64,000 nt of DNA from Enchytraeus crypticus (lineage: Eukaryota > Annelida > Clitellata > Enchytraeida > Enchytraeidae): assembly GCA_905160935.1 (NCBI GenBank), contig CAJHZI010000600.1:613001-677000 (forward strand). The letters run 5' to 3'. The position numbers and the translations under genes are program-made. Below, one piece after another: positions 11,554 to 22,802 of the stretch (position 1 is its first letter; each line of letters opens with the position of its first letter). The notes under the pieces are model-generated. The model worked only from the letters and a program-made list of their open reading frames with translations, ran no database searches and had not been told where the DNA came from.

Positions 11554-12733
11554 CAGGGGCGGATCCTGAATTTTTTAAGGGTGTCGACATTTTTTTTGAG
11601 TTTTTGCTTACGCTACGCCTTCGGGGCAGGTGACGCAAGCAGAAAAAATGCTGAGGGGGGGGGGGGGGTGGAAAATTTTTCACTACTTCGCTCGGCTCAC
11701 AGAGTGAGTGTATTCCCGTTTCTTACCGACACCCCCCTAGTCATACCCGTACTAAAGTCTGGGGAAAACCTAAAATGCCTAAAATCCTACATTAAATTTT
11801 GTTTTGGAAAAATGCAGGTTAATTTTTTCACCTTCGAAGAAACTTAGCGGATCTGAACGAATTGCGAAAGTAACCTAATTTTGGCGGTAGGGGCCCCTCC
11901 CAGCCATGGCAGTTTTCACCACTACTCCGGGACAGAGTTCACATTTTTCACTCACCCTTTTCTCCTCTTATAGACTTTTTATAATATGTAGCGGTAACTC
12001 TGCTCACATAATAAACAAAGCCTAGTGGGAGTGTGGGGATGGGTATGTGCTTCTATTTCAGGCTGGCAATATTCTATATATTCGCATATATTTCTTATGT
12101 ATTTCTTCATTTATAAACATAATGGTGTTTTATAATTACAAAAATATTATATTTCAATTTCTTGTTAAATGATGATAAACATATGTCTTAATTTGCAGTT
12201 AATATATGTCTAGATAGAATATCTAGAGAGGATATTTTACACTTTAAGGATATATTACATTGCAGTTGCCTTCGTCAAAACAATCAATTTTATGATGCAA
12301 TGTGGCGCCGCTCCAACGAATGAAAAAATACATAAGTGATTTTTCAAAGTAAACACCTCTTATTAAAGGTCTATATAGTGGTTTATGTGAAAATTAAGAG
12401 CTAGTCGAACGGTCAACCTTTTTCGGGCCCCCCTTCCATATATATACAGGCCTCCTAGTATACCAAATATATAGGCCCCTAGTGGGGTCTATATATTTGA
12501 CATTTGAAAAAATTAGTCACATTTTCAAATTAGTGACATTTGAATAAATTCGAACTATAGTGGAAATGAGTTCCCTCTCGTACCCCCCTATCCCCCCCCC
12601 CCCCAACCACTGCCCTTGCAAACATATTTACACATACAAATTTTCATAGAAGCAATGAAAATATAGCTTAGAAATTTTTTCGACGGGCCTAGGGGGGGGG
12701 ACCGGCCCTGGGTCCCCCCTGGATCCGCCACTG
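11554..12733. mobile_element. non-autonomous hAT-type DNA transposon
   Basis: About 1.18 kb. Terminal inverted repeats are CAGGGGCGGATCC at the left and its near-complement GGATCCGCCACTG at the right. An exact 8-bp target duplication TATGTCCA flanks it (11546-11553 and 12734-12741). Eight-bp duplications and CAG-starting termini are hallmarks of the hAT superfamily. No transposase frame is present. The interior is shared with the element at 45.2-46.0 kb, including the G-run and 'cttacgc..cgccttc' blocks. Confidence 0.88.
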
Positions 12734-12741
12734 TATGTCCA

Positions 12742-13420
12742 TATTATACATTATAATGCAATGTTATAATGTCATTTGTGTACGTCGTAACCTTGACAAA
12801 CTATTCAAAAAAATATTTTAGAAAGGTATTTTCAAAATACTTTTGAAAAATATTTTGTCCATCACTGAGTATAGGCCTAGTTACAATTAAGTCTTCATCA
12901 TGGCTTCCAAAACCAGTATAATTACATTAAGTTGTTGTTGCTACTGTTGCTTTTGAAGGCAGCCCTTTTATATGTATTTTCTGCGCATGCGTGCAATTGA
13001 TAAATAAACAAATTTGATGATTTTGTCTATTGAATTGTTTACATTTGATGAGTAATCTTTGCCTAAATTCTATACCAGTATTTATTTACTCCTCTAAGTA
13101 TCGGATGTCCAGGCTATGATAAAGCTAATATCTAACTATTTCTATTTTGAAATTCGATGTATTAAAATTACTAGAATAAAATTACTTGTATTAAAATACC
13201 AGTGCAAAAATCGGTTGTATCAATGTTATAAAAAACAGTAGATTTGGACAGCCTATCTCCAATCCCTATCTATTTCCTTAACCCTTAGTTTAAAAGTAGC
13301 GAAAATATCGGACCTATAAAATACATACAGCTAAATTAATGTCTTTCTTTTTAAATTATATAATTAGCTTTACTTAATCTACAATTAATTAATTTAATTA
13401 TTACAATTAATTAGTTAGAA
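12742..13420. other. intergenic, no feature seen
   Basis: AT-rich. No ORF or repeat that I can support. Confidence 0.5.
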
Positions 13421-13650
13421 TGTCTAAATAGCGTAGGGGTAACGTCATGAAGTTTTAAATGACAAATCCTAAGGTGATTTGAATCCTCGTGGGTTCGAAT
13501 CCGGGTCGCGCTGATCTGAGAGTAAAATCTCGGACATTCACTGGACTGGTTATACGGAAAATGGTCTAAATTGCCTAACGGATTAAACATGTGGTTTTAG
13601 AAGTGATAGATATCAACATAGTTGATTATTCACTATAATGGGTGTTAACT
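13421..13650 (+). repeat. tRNA-derived SINE, family A
   Basis: Head TAGCGTAGGGGTAACG (box A) and GGGTTCGAATCC (a perfect box B core), then a body 'gagagtaaaatctcggaca', 'ctggactggtt', 'acggaaaatgg', 'catgtggtttta'. It aligns along its length with the copy at 52.12 kb. It ends about 120 bp before the CAMSAP start codon at 13772. Confidence 0.85.
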
Positions 13651-13771
13651 TTTTTTACTTTTACTACAAGTAAACTCTCATTAAATATTTGACAATATTG
13701 TGAAATTTTTACAGGACTACATAAAATTCGTGATTTATACATTGAATGAAGGTCTGTATATCGTATGAGTG

Positions 13772-14632
13772 ATGGAGCCTAAAGAAGGCGAACCAGAATT
13801 ACTATCTTCAGGAGACAGAAGAGCCGTGAAACCACAATCTCTCATCTTTAATTCTGCTAGCAAGGACTACGATGTTACTAGCAATGCCTCTACACCCAGC
13901 GATGACTATAAAACTCCTTCTACTGAAAATGCACCGGTTTCGGACTTTTCTTTAAGCCCTCAGCATAGAAACTTTCAAAATGTAACAGAATTATCACAGG
14001 GAAGTGATGCAAATGATACCTCAGGCGGAGTTCGAAGATCTGGATGTCAGAGTTATGTGCTCAATGATTGGCCGAACTCATCCGAGGAGCTAGCTCCTGG
14101 TATTCCCATGCCGGCAGGTGTAACCAATGCTAAACTCTTAAGGGACTCTTCAGGAAAAGGTGGCGGTGACGGTGGTGTGGCATCCAGTACTTCTTCGGGG
14201 AAATCCTTGCAGCAGTCTCAAGGGGCTTTAAATGCTAATCTGAAGAAAACAACATTCGCTGCTTTGCCGAATCAAACCACCTGGGCAAAGGAGTCGGCTG
14301 ATAGGATGGCTCCTGAGCCGAAGTCACATCAGCAACACGAGCTCAATGGCAGGACGGTTGAGCAGGGAGAGACGTCTTCGGCTGGTTTGTCGTCTGTTAG
14401 GCAGCGGATGGAAGAGCGCAGACGACAGATTGAGCTGGAGAAGAAGAGAATGGAAGTTGAAAGGTCGAAGCAGAGACAGCAAGTCGGGAAGGATGCACTG
14501 ATAGCTGTCATGTCGAGAAGTTCTCCTGGTAGTTCTGCATCTCAGTCGCCAACAAACGACAATCCTGCACACAACATAGCTTCCTCTGTTACCGCATCTA
14601 AAGCAGCAAACAGTCGCAATGCAGAAACAAAG
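13772..14632 (+). CDS. CAMSAP: CAMSAP exon 1 of model, CC1 region
   Basis: A strong acceptor (gaaatttttacag, 13713) lies upstream, but all three frames from it hit stops before 13772. That suits 5' untranslated sequence followed by ATG 13772. The CC1 signature lies at about codons 170-235. Donor ACAAAG|GTAGTT at 14632 falls after a whole codon. Reading on would stop at 14683. Confidence 0.88.
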
Positions 14633-17600
14633 GTAGTTGTTGAATCTTCATTAATTTCAGACAATCAATTAAGAAGAATTTAACGTCCATCTCTTTAGGT
14701 TTAGGCAACGTATGTCAACAATTTTAAGGGTTGTCTCAAGCAGACTATGCACCAACAGACGCAGATACTGCACCACAATGCCAAAGTATTGCATGATGAC
14801 AACTGAGTATATAACGACTGAAGAGAAAAATGTAATAAAGAAATGTCTTGCTAGTGTTTAACGCAACAATATTATCCTATGTTTTGAATGATGTCTACAA
14901 AAGAGTGATGCTGTGACTTCTCAGCTGTACACTGTACACATTTCTTATTAGTTCTAATATATCAAAACCTTGTAGTTCTATCATGTGTATAGTTGAATCC
15001 TGCATTATTCATATGAGGAAATGAATGTTAAAGCATCTTTTTGTCATGATAAATTATTTTTTTGTTAAATACTGATGCAGCAGAAGCCAGCTGACAATGG
15101 CTCAGGGTCTAAACCTCTACGACACAGTTCAATAACCAGTACCAGTCCGGACCGTTCCTCTGTCAGACCTGTGGGTCCAGTGGAGCGACAGAAAGACGTT
15201 ATGTCACGCAGCGACATCGTCACAACGGCCACCGGCCAATCGTCAAGTGGTTTAACGACCTCGATGAGTTCATCGGATGTGGGAGAGTATGGGACGTCGT
15301 TGGACAGGCTGAACAGCAGCCTCACTGAGCTCCAGGGAGAGATACTCAGGCTCTCTCTGCAGCAAGATCAGATCAAGAGTCTCGTAACGTCTGATAGAAC
15401 GAGTAAAACCGGCTCAACGACGTCGTCCTCGTCATCGCCATCGGTTACTCGCTCGTCTGCCGGCAGAGATCAGTTCTATCTGTTTCCACGTAAGTCGTCC
15501 ACCAGCGAAGAGAGCAGCTCATCTGCAGGAGGTCAGAAGCAGTCCACCAGTTCTGCCATTCTTCCTCCTGCACCTCAAAATATATTCCGTAATGCTCCCT
15601 CGATGGTTCAGACGTCTCACGTTATGGGATTACAGAGTTACCCTACTGGAGGTTTTGCAGCTGGAGATATGATGTATCACCAGGAAGTAAACATGCCATT
15701 ACCTCCGCATCAGATGATTATGCAATATCCTGGGTACACAGCTATCCCGCATGATAAACAGTTTGCCGGATCTTCAGTGACCGGGGGTCTAAGCGGTACT
15801 AGATTTTACGGCCCTGCTGCTGGCCCGATAGAAGCCTTTCCAATGGGCTCATATCCCAACCCGCAGTTGTTTCATCCGATGCACTCTGGTGGATACCCAG
15901 CTACGTGGCATGCGGGTCAGTTTATGACCCAGCAGATGATGACGAATACTACGCAGGGGCATCAAGAATTGCAGAGAATTCCTTCTGATCTGTTTCTCAA
16001 TAATACTTCATCAACGCAGGGCAGTGTAAAGCATTCAGAATCTGAACAACACTCTTCACAGCAACATCGAGTTCAGCAGCAACGGTTGCAACAGTCTAGA
16101 CAGCCTCCCGGACCACAGAAACCCGCACTCCCTGGCAGTACTTCTGTGAAAACAGTGCCTGATAAGTCAAGAGCATCAATTAGCACTAAACCAGCTACAA
16201 CTGGCTCTATCTCTGCTTCTGACAAGTCTGAAAGTGCTTCTGCACAGGAGCACAAAGATAAGGATGGTCAAAATGTTTTTACGCCAGCTGTCAGACCACC
16301 CTCAGGGGAAGCCTTATATATTCCTCTAGAGGAATCCTCTATTCGTGCACCAGGGCTTCCCCCAGGATTAGCTAATAGGATGGCTGCTGCTAACAAGAAA
16401 AAAGCAAAGGAGTCAGAAGAGGGTTCAGGGACGACTTCTGAGGTGGAAGGGGCTGGAAGTATAGCTGAAGGTGAACTGGTTGAGCCGGCCCCACCGGCTG
16501 TAGGATTTGTTATAGCCGAGGAGTCAAATGATAAGGTTATAATTTAAATTATTATAGCTCTTGACGTAACATATCTTTGATGATGCTGGCAGTTGTTTTC
16601 ACATGAATTGAAAACCTGATTCAATTGATTACAATAATAATATTTGCTATTATAATATTATGCTATTTTAATTTAATTTTTCATTGCTATTTTATTATAA
16701 TATTTGCTATTATATTTGAATTAGAATCCCACCTGATATATTCTATAATGCTTAGTGTAAGCAAAAATAGTGTTTTGCAAACTAAATATTGTAGAATATC
16801 TTGTTGATTTTCTGATGCTTGTTATTTGCACCTAAATAGGCTGTAAGTAGTAGTATATATGTCATGGACCTGCAATTTGACAGAAGAACTAGAGAGAGGG
16901 ATATAATAGAGATGGAGATGATTGGTAACTAATCTAAGACTGTAAATTCTTGGGCCAGGCATGGCAGTTTATATAATAACATCTTATTTCCAAATGAAAT
17001 TTAGACTTTAATTAAAGTCTGTGTCATAACTAAATTTTGTAACTTATAGTGACAAGTTTTCAAGATTTGATATGGATATAGGTGACTCTGTGGAATTATG
17101 TTATATATATTGTTGACTCAATGTTTGTTTAGTGATGTTAAATCCTGCGTTATTCGTTATTTAGGCTGAATTAGAAGAGTTAGAGAAGAGAAAGGAGAGA
17201 ATAAAGGAGATGCATGAGAGAAGAAGATTGGAGTTGGAGGCCAAGAAACAGAAGATAGAAGAAAAACAAAGCATCAAGAGTGAAGCTGAGAGGTTGGTAT
17301 ATGTAGTGTTGAGGAAACATGCACTCCTGCGCATGTACAAACATGCGCGTACAGACATACAATATACACTGTGCAAACACACACACACATGCACAGATTA
17401 CAAAGTATTAACAAGTTAAAGTCAACTCATACTACTTATATGATCTCAGTTTTGAGTAGTCAATGTTTCTGTCTAATATATGCGTCTATGTATACATATA
17501 TGTCTATGTTGTATATAGCATATACTATGTTATATCGCATATAATATATACTATGTTGTAACATATATATATATATGCATGTATATACTATGTTATATCT

Positions 17601-20600
17601 TATGTATACTGAGCTCTATATAGTACTTACTATGTGGTATCTAACATAGCAAGTTTTATCTTATATCTACTATATTGTATCTAATGTATACTATATTGTA
17701 TCTAATGTATACTATATTGTATCTAATGTATACTTTATTGTATCTAATGTATACTTTATTGTATCTAATGTATACTTTATTGTATCTAATGTATACTTTA
17801 TTGTATCTAATGTATACTTTATTGTATCTAATGTATACTTTATTGTATCTAACATTATTATACTGTGTCTAGCATATACTATATTGTGTCTAATGCCATA
17901 CGCTCATATAATTGGAAATACGTGACTATGAGAACAGGTCATGGCATCATTTAAGATGTATTCCTTAAAAATGTATTACAGTACGATAGATTATTAAATG
18001 ATTCCTTACCTTGATTTGATTGACGTGTGCAGACAAAAGAAAGACCTTGCGGAACAAAAGAAGGCAGAGGAGAAGGCAAGACGTGAAGCCATATTTGCCA
18101 ATTATCTTCTCAAGCGTAAGGAAGCGGAAGATGGAGCTGACGACAGCCGTAAGCCGGTGACTGCTGCTCCTCAGTCGGCTCAGAGATCAGCCGGCTTTCA
18201 GAACAATGCCCGTCTACCCCGCCCTAAGAGTCAACCTCCTCCAGCCGGTGTCAGCGGCAACGGCAATGCTAATGGAGAGGAAAGGTTGAAGAAAATAGGT
18301 CTGTCTTCTGAAAGATTCAAAAGTAAGATATTGTATTGCTCTGATTTATTCATTTTGTTCCTATTGGTCAACGAGTGTGTAGTATCAGAAGCATTAACAG
18401 CTGAGATATTAATTTAATCTTGGTTTATGCCCATGGTTTTAAGAAGATATGTGAAGTGATTTCATTAAACTAAATGTATATTCTAGATTTTAGTGCTACT
18501 GTAGAAATTATATCTGATACTGCAATGTTCGTTTGTAAAAGCTGAATGAATTAGATGTTTTAAACGTGGCGGATAACCATGTCAACGTATAATTGTATTA
18601 TTGCTTAAGGAAAGGCAACATTTCAGATATAGCGAAATTGAAGCAATTGAGGCCTTTAGTATGAATCATTTTGTGATCCTTTCAAGTATGAAAGACTTAG
18701 TAATGCCTTAGTCCTGCAGCTGCTTAGAGAATGAATAAGAGTTGTTGATGCAACAGGTAACGAGCGACTGAATGCTGGAGCAGCAGGCAGTACTGGTGAG
18801 CCGTTTGACACAGGCTTTGATAACATTGTTAATCGTCGACCACCTACGCCTGGTATGCGCTGTGCTTAGTTATTACTGCTTATGTTTAATTGTATGCTCT
18901 CATTCGACTACTTTTGATGCATTTTTGGTCTTTGATATGATGTTTGCACAAAGTATCTGTATGCTGTGATTTCTTTCTTATATTTTCACTTTGGTTCTAA
19001 CTTTAACACTTTGGTTTCGATTGGGCCATACAGTGGCTTCTCTATATAGCTAATTGATAATGATAATGGAATTAATGCTAATTAATGAATTAATGCTAAT
19101 TAATGAATTAATAATAATTAATGAATTAATGATAATTGATAATTGATAATGGATTCTCTGTATAGCTAATGCTCCACGGCTGGAGCCTGGGGCGAAGTCG
19201 GTAAGTTACTCGACCGCGGATCGGTAGGTGCGGATTCAAATCCTGGGCTCGCCCGTCACTGACATCGCTTTCGAGTGAGGAAACTGACGTTAACCTTAGC
19301 TTTTTAATCTTCTCAGACGCCTTACTTTGTGAGTACTTGTCTTATGGTTTGTAGCCTTGTGAATGGAGCTGAATGGGGCGGTCAATTATATCAATAACGA
19401 AAGTTCATTTATAAAGCTGGTAAAGCTAAGGTTAACGCCAGTTTCCTCTCTCGAAAGCGATGTCAGTGACGAGCGAGCCCAGGATTTGAACCCCACACAT
19501 CCGTATTCCTAACCTTCCGTATTCATGGGATGGCGATACTTTTAAAAGACATAGCATTTGCAACTGACTTGTTCTACAATTCTCATATTCTCAGCCATGG
19601 ATGGATTATAAAGCTTAATTTTAAACTTTATTTTCATGTTGATGTGTTTTTTGGATTCTCTATTTAGTATGCCGAATATGTTTGATGAATTGATTGATTG
19701 ACTGATTTGATTACTTTGCACAGATCGCCTGAATGAATTGATTGACTGATTGATTGTTTTACACAGATCGCCTGAATGCATTGATTGATTGATTGATTGA
19801 TTGTTTTACACAGATCGCCTGAATGAATTGATTGATTGATTGATGTTTGCAGATCGCCTGAATGAATTGATTGATAGGTTACTTTGCACAGATCGCCTGA
19901 ATGAATTGATTGATTGATTGCTGTGCACAGTTCGCCTGAATGAATTGATTGATTAATTACTTTGCACAGATCGCCTGAATGAATGGATTGATTGATTGCT
20001 TGCACAGATCGCCTAAATGAATTGATTGATTTATTACTATGCACAGATCGCCTGGCTCGATTCATGAGTGGTAGTAGTGGAAGTGATCACAGCGATCCTC
20101 AGGGCTATCAACAACAACAACAGGCCGATGCTTACACTGGTCTGTATTTATGTTGTAATAACTTACTAGTAAGTTAACATCTCTTTCTGGTACTTGTGTT
20201 TTTCTGCTTACATATCATTGTTGGCTGCTAAGTTTATATCATTAGGCCTCCGAGGTAGGCAGTGTAATTGTCTTTGGAACACTGCTGGAAAACTGTTCCA
20301 TGACATAAATTCTATAGATTCCTTCTAAAAGTGTACAATCTTCTTCAAACTATTTTTATTAAAAAATAGCGACCCAGTCGCTTGGGTCTGCATACCACAC
20401 CTAATGTGTGGCATTTTTCTTAGAATAACATAACATAACGGCACACTGGGTCAGGAAGCACAGATGCTTGTTTAAGGTCCATTTCCTCTTTTCTCTCAAT
20501 GGTTATTAGTAATAGTTGCCTTTTGATGGCGCATCAATTGCAGCCGGCGCAGATTTAAGAATAACCTTCCATCACCCTGGGATTTTTCATTCCGAATGAC

Positions 20601-22802
20601 GTGCTCTCTTCATTGGTTTTCTGCTGCAATATTCTCCCTCTCGCAGATGTCTTGTTTTATGTCTTGTTTAAGGAGATGACTTGGTTTCTAAGACGATTTT
20701 CACTAAACATTTTGTTTGATTGATTTAAATAATATTTTACTGCTCTAGTGTAGTTATATTTAAAACCTACATAAAGAAGTGGACAAGTCGTAGACTTTTG
20801 TAAAAGGATTAACACTAATTAATGGAGGGCTCTTTATGAAACTTGAAAGCAGTATGTGTATAAGAATATATTTTTTGGACCTGCCATTTGGCTGAATACT
20901 AGAGAGAGAAAATTAACTTTAATATAAACTGTCTTTTTATACGTGTTGCTAGGACCGAAGCTGTTTGCTAAGCCAAACCTAAAATCTAACCGCACCATTG
21001 TAACGAATGCTATAAAGGATTGCTGTCTGGCAGGATCAGTGAATCAGGATACTAAGAATAAAGTACTAGAGGTACATTTAACTAACTATAATGTGCTAAA
21101 GCTAAGATGCAATTGTAATAGGAACTTCAGTTTGGATCTTCATTTGAATTGAATTTAAATGACTTCTATTATTATTTTTATCGTGAGTTACATTTTTGTT
21201 ACTCAGTTACAAACCGATGGACTTAATTGAATGATTGGTTGAGTCCGTCATGTACTCAGTGAGAGATGATAATATTAATTTGATTGACAAATTTTTTTGC
21301 AATATTAAATTATTCCATGATCACTTCATGTTCTCTAAAAAGGGTTTAGATGCTCATATTTGATCACCAGTTATCATTTGTGCTCTCTCTATAAGTGAAT
21401 ACAAAATCCATGCAATAATAAATTATTACGATATGTTAAGACTCTTGATTTCTTGACTTGATTTTTGACTTCCTTTGTTGAGTCCCGGACACTTAAGACC
21501 AGCCGTTAACTTCATGTATCGAAAGTGGCGACAAAGCAAAAACTGACAAAAGCAACGGCAAATTATACCTTAGAAGCCAAAATGTTTCGCAATCAGTAGT
21601 TTAGATAAATTATGGATAAGGCATAGCTTTTTGCGAAAGGATTGATCTGTTGATCTCTTGAGTAGTCTATATGGATCGTGAAAGCAGACTCTGAGTATAC
21701 ATTTGTGCCATGACCTACCATTTGACAGAGCATTACAGATAGATAGATAAGACTCTTGAAATCTTTGAGTAATTCTCCCCTCCTCTCCTTCTAACTTAAT
21801 GATGCCTCTTCAGATATTATAATAATCGGTATATAACTAATCAAATCGCACTTATTTCCCTGTTGCTGTTGTAAAGTTCACTTTATATTCCATTCGTGTA
21901 TAATTTAACAGATTAATTCAACTTAATTTAGCTAATTATAATTTAGCTTATTTATTAATTTAACTTAATTGAAGGAGTCAACAAGATTCAGGAATTTAAT
22001 TGATTGATTGAATTTGATGTGTTTGTAGGAGATCTCGAGATCAGAAGCGAAGCACTTTATCATTCTGTTCAGAGACGCTAACCAGCAGTATCGAGGAATC
22101 TACACTTACAATCCAGACAGAGAGGAGATCTTCAAAATACACGGCGTGGGGCCCAAACAACTGACTGAGAAAATCCTGGATCGATTTTTAAAGTGAGTAC
22201 TTCTAACTGTTATAGATTAAGATCATAAAGTAAAACTTTATTGTATATTTTAATGTTTTATTTATGATTTAACGTCATTGGTAATTTATTTAGTCCATGG
22301 TAAGAGTGACTCTAATGATTGGCATGCTGCAATTGAGCTGCTAGTTAATCGTAGTTGTGACGCAGAACTATTGCGCTGTTGACTTGTCAAATAGAATTTG
22401 TTGACGACAAAGCCACAGTAAAAAAATGCTAAATGAGATGCTGTCGTTGTTTTGATTGCTTATTATTGAATCTGAAGAGTATGCTGGTAATATTTATTTT
22501 ATAACGTTTGTTTAATTTTGGTGCTACTAATAAAAGCAAGTTGTTGACGTTGTAAATAAGTTGTTTCATTCCTTTCAACAACAATATCACCGTTTACTGA
22601 GTTCTTCATTTCAAGCGACTAAAATAAATCTAAACTGTTTATAAATTATTTTTTTCCTTTTTTTAGATACAATTCTGGATCTAAGACATTCACAGAAGTT
22701 ACTTCAACAAAGCACTTGACAACAACTATAGATGCCGTTACAATATTGAACTCTCTGTGGGCTAAGAAGCCTGTCCCAGGACAAAACAAGAAGCTCTTCT
22801 GA
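13772..22802 (+). CDS. CAMSAP: CAMSAP / Patronin microtubule minus-end-binding protein
   Basis: Nine exons: 13772-14632, 15081-16535, 17165-17292, 18033-18322, 18757-18852, 20047-20139, 20953-21071, 22029-22192 and 22667-22802. Every junction is in phase, giving 1,113 residues. Order of parts: Ser-rich N-region; CC1 (TTFAALPNQTTWAKES, then LSSVRQRMEERRRQIELEKK); a second helix (ELQGEILRLSLQQDQIKSL); a charged coiled coil; a PRPKSQPPP linker; and the CKK domain from YTGPKLFAKPNL to the end. CKK binds microtubules between protofilaments and gives minus-end specificity, protecting non-centrosomal microtubules. Family members normally begin with a CH domain of about 200 residues, which is not seen. 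ATG 13772 is chosen because all frames close just upstream and its context is GTGATGG. Alternatively it is the start of a short isoform. Confidence 0.93.
15081..16535 (+). CDS. CAMSAP: CAMSAP exon 2, Ser/Pro-rich with CC2-like helix
   Basis: Acceptor actgatgcag and donor GATAAG|GTTATA are both phase 0. It contains SSLTELQGEILRLSLQQDQ, a CAMSAP coiled-coil motif, then Met/Gly/Pro/Gln-rich disordered sequence and the family-like YIPLEES ... VGFVIAEES end. Confidence 0.88.
17165..17292 (+). CDS. CAMSAP: CAMSAP exon 3, charged coiled coil
   Basis: It encodes ELEELEKRKERIKEMHE followed by RRRLELEAKKQKIEEK, a continuous Glu/Lys/Arg helix. Acceptor ttatttag, donor GAGAG|GTTGGT, leaving two nucleotides that pair with the first base of exon 4. 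Confidence 0.87.
17655..17860. repeat. 21-bp minisatellite in CAMSAP intron 3
   Basis: About ten copies of a 21-bp unit like ttgtatctaatgtatacttta. It is open in one frame (LYLMYTL repeats) only because the unit is a multiple of three. Confidence 0.92.
18033..18322 (+). CDS. CAMSAP: CAMSAP exon 4, coiled coil end and PRPKSQPP linker
   Basis: It reads QKKDLAEQKKAEEKARREA, IFANYLLKRKEAE, then LPRPKSQPPPAG, all typical of CAMSAP ahead of CKK. Donor AAAA|GTAAGA at 18322 is the best. A second donor with the same phase (AATAG|GTCTGT, 18298) would drop eight residues. Confidence 0.87.
18757..18852 (+). CDS. CAMSAP: CAMSAP exon 5, small linker exon
   Basis: A 96-nt exon in the frame NERLNAGAAGSTGEPFDTG, FDNIVNRRPPTP. 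Acceptor gatgcaacag, donor CGCCTG|GTATGC. It is phase 1 at both ends, so it could be skipped in frame. Confidence 0.75.
19165..19310 (+). repeat. tRNA-derived SINE, family B
   Basis: Box A-like TGGGGCGAAGTCGG and box B GGATTCAAATCC, followed by 'gtcactgacatcgctttcga' and 'gacgttaaccttagct'. It lies in CAMSAP intron 5, in sense. Confidence 0.8.
19420..19505 (-). repeat. SINE family B, partial, opposite strand
   Basis: The body and box B of the family in inverted orientation ('aaagctaaggttaacgccag' ... 'gaaagcgatgtcagtgacga'). It lies about 110 bp from the sense copy, so the two could form a hairpin in the transcript. Confidence 0.75.
19715..20046 (+). repeat. 39-bp array repeating the exon 6 splice acceptor
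   Basis: Eight upstream units carry (g/a)cacag followed by (a/t)tcgcct(g/a)aatga, the same sequence as the true acceptor and exon start at 20047 (gcacag|atcgcctgg). One unit has tttgcag instead. Unit starts after AG are 19724, 19767, 19814, 19853, 19892, 19931, 19970 and 20008. Spacings are 43, 47, 39, 39, 39, 39, 38 and 39 bp. (GATT)n lies between the motifs. Confidence 0.93.
20047..20139 (+). CDS. CAMSAP: CAMSAP exon 6, poly-Q linker into CKK
   Basis: It encodes RLARFMSGSSGSDHSDPQG then YQQQQQADAYTG, the segment directly before GPKLF of the CKK domain. It is phase 1 at both ends. The 3' splice site is the last member of a tandem array of look-alike acceptors. Confidence 0.88.
20428..20660 (-). 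repeat. SINE-like family C, partial
   Basis: 'ataacataacggcacactgg' then 'caggaagcacagatgcttgt', 'ttgatggcgcatcaattgca', 'ataaccttccatcaccctgg'. It shares these with 44.19 and 53.06 kb. The (ATAAC)n end is taken as the 3' tail, so the element reads on the minus strand. It lies in CAMSAP intron 6. Confidence 0.75.
20953..21071 (+). CDS. CAMSAP: CAMSAP exon 7, start of CKK domain
   Basis: It encodes PKLFAKPNLKSNRTIVTNA then IKDCCLAGSVNQDTKNKVLE, a near-textbook first third of CKK. Acceptor gttgctag, donor CTAGAG|GTACAT, phase 0. Confidence 0.95.
22029..22192 (+). CDS. CAMSAP: CAMSAP exon 8, CKK core
   Basis: It encodes ISRSEAKHFIILFRDANQQ, YRGIYTYNPDREEIFKIHG and VGPKQLTEKILDRFLK, the central beta-barrel part of CKK. 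Donor AA|GTGAGT is a strong consensus. Confidence 0.96.
22667..22802 (+). CDS. CAMSAP: CAMSAP exon 9, end of CKK and stop
   Basis: It encodes YNSGSKTFTEVTSTKHLTT then TIDAVTILNSLWAKKPVPGQ and ends NKKLF-stop. This matches the family's usual C-terminus (DAITI..LW..K.P). AATAAA at 23859 is one candidate polyadenylation signal. Confidence 0.96.

Noticed and set aside
13421..13510. A functional tRNA gene
   Set aside because: Pol III boxes are good, but the sequence recurs with a long shared body and would not fold into a full cloverleaf with an intact acceptor stem. It is a SINE head.
17998..18032. ORF start upstream of CAMSAP exon 4 as a separate start
   Set aside because: The coiled-coil frame continues perfectly from exon 3 across the AG at 18032; the upstream codons are intron.
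19680..20065. Antisense ORF with INQSIHSGDLCK repeats as a protein, or a CRISPR-like array
   Set aside because: It is the reverse translation of the 39-bp splice-acceptor array. Units are contiguous repeats without unique spacers, in an animal intron.
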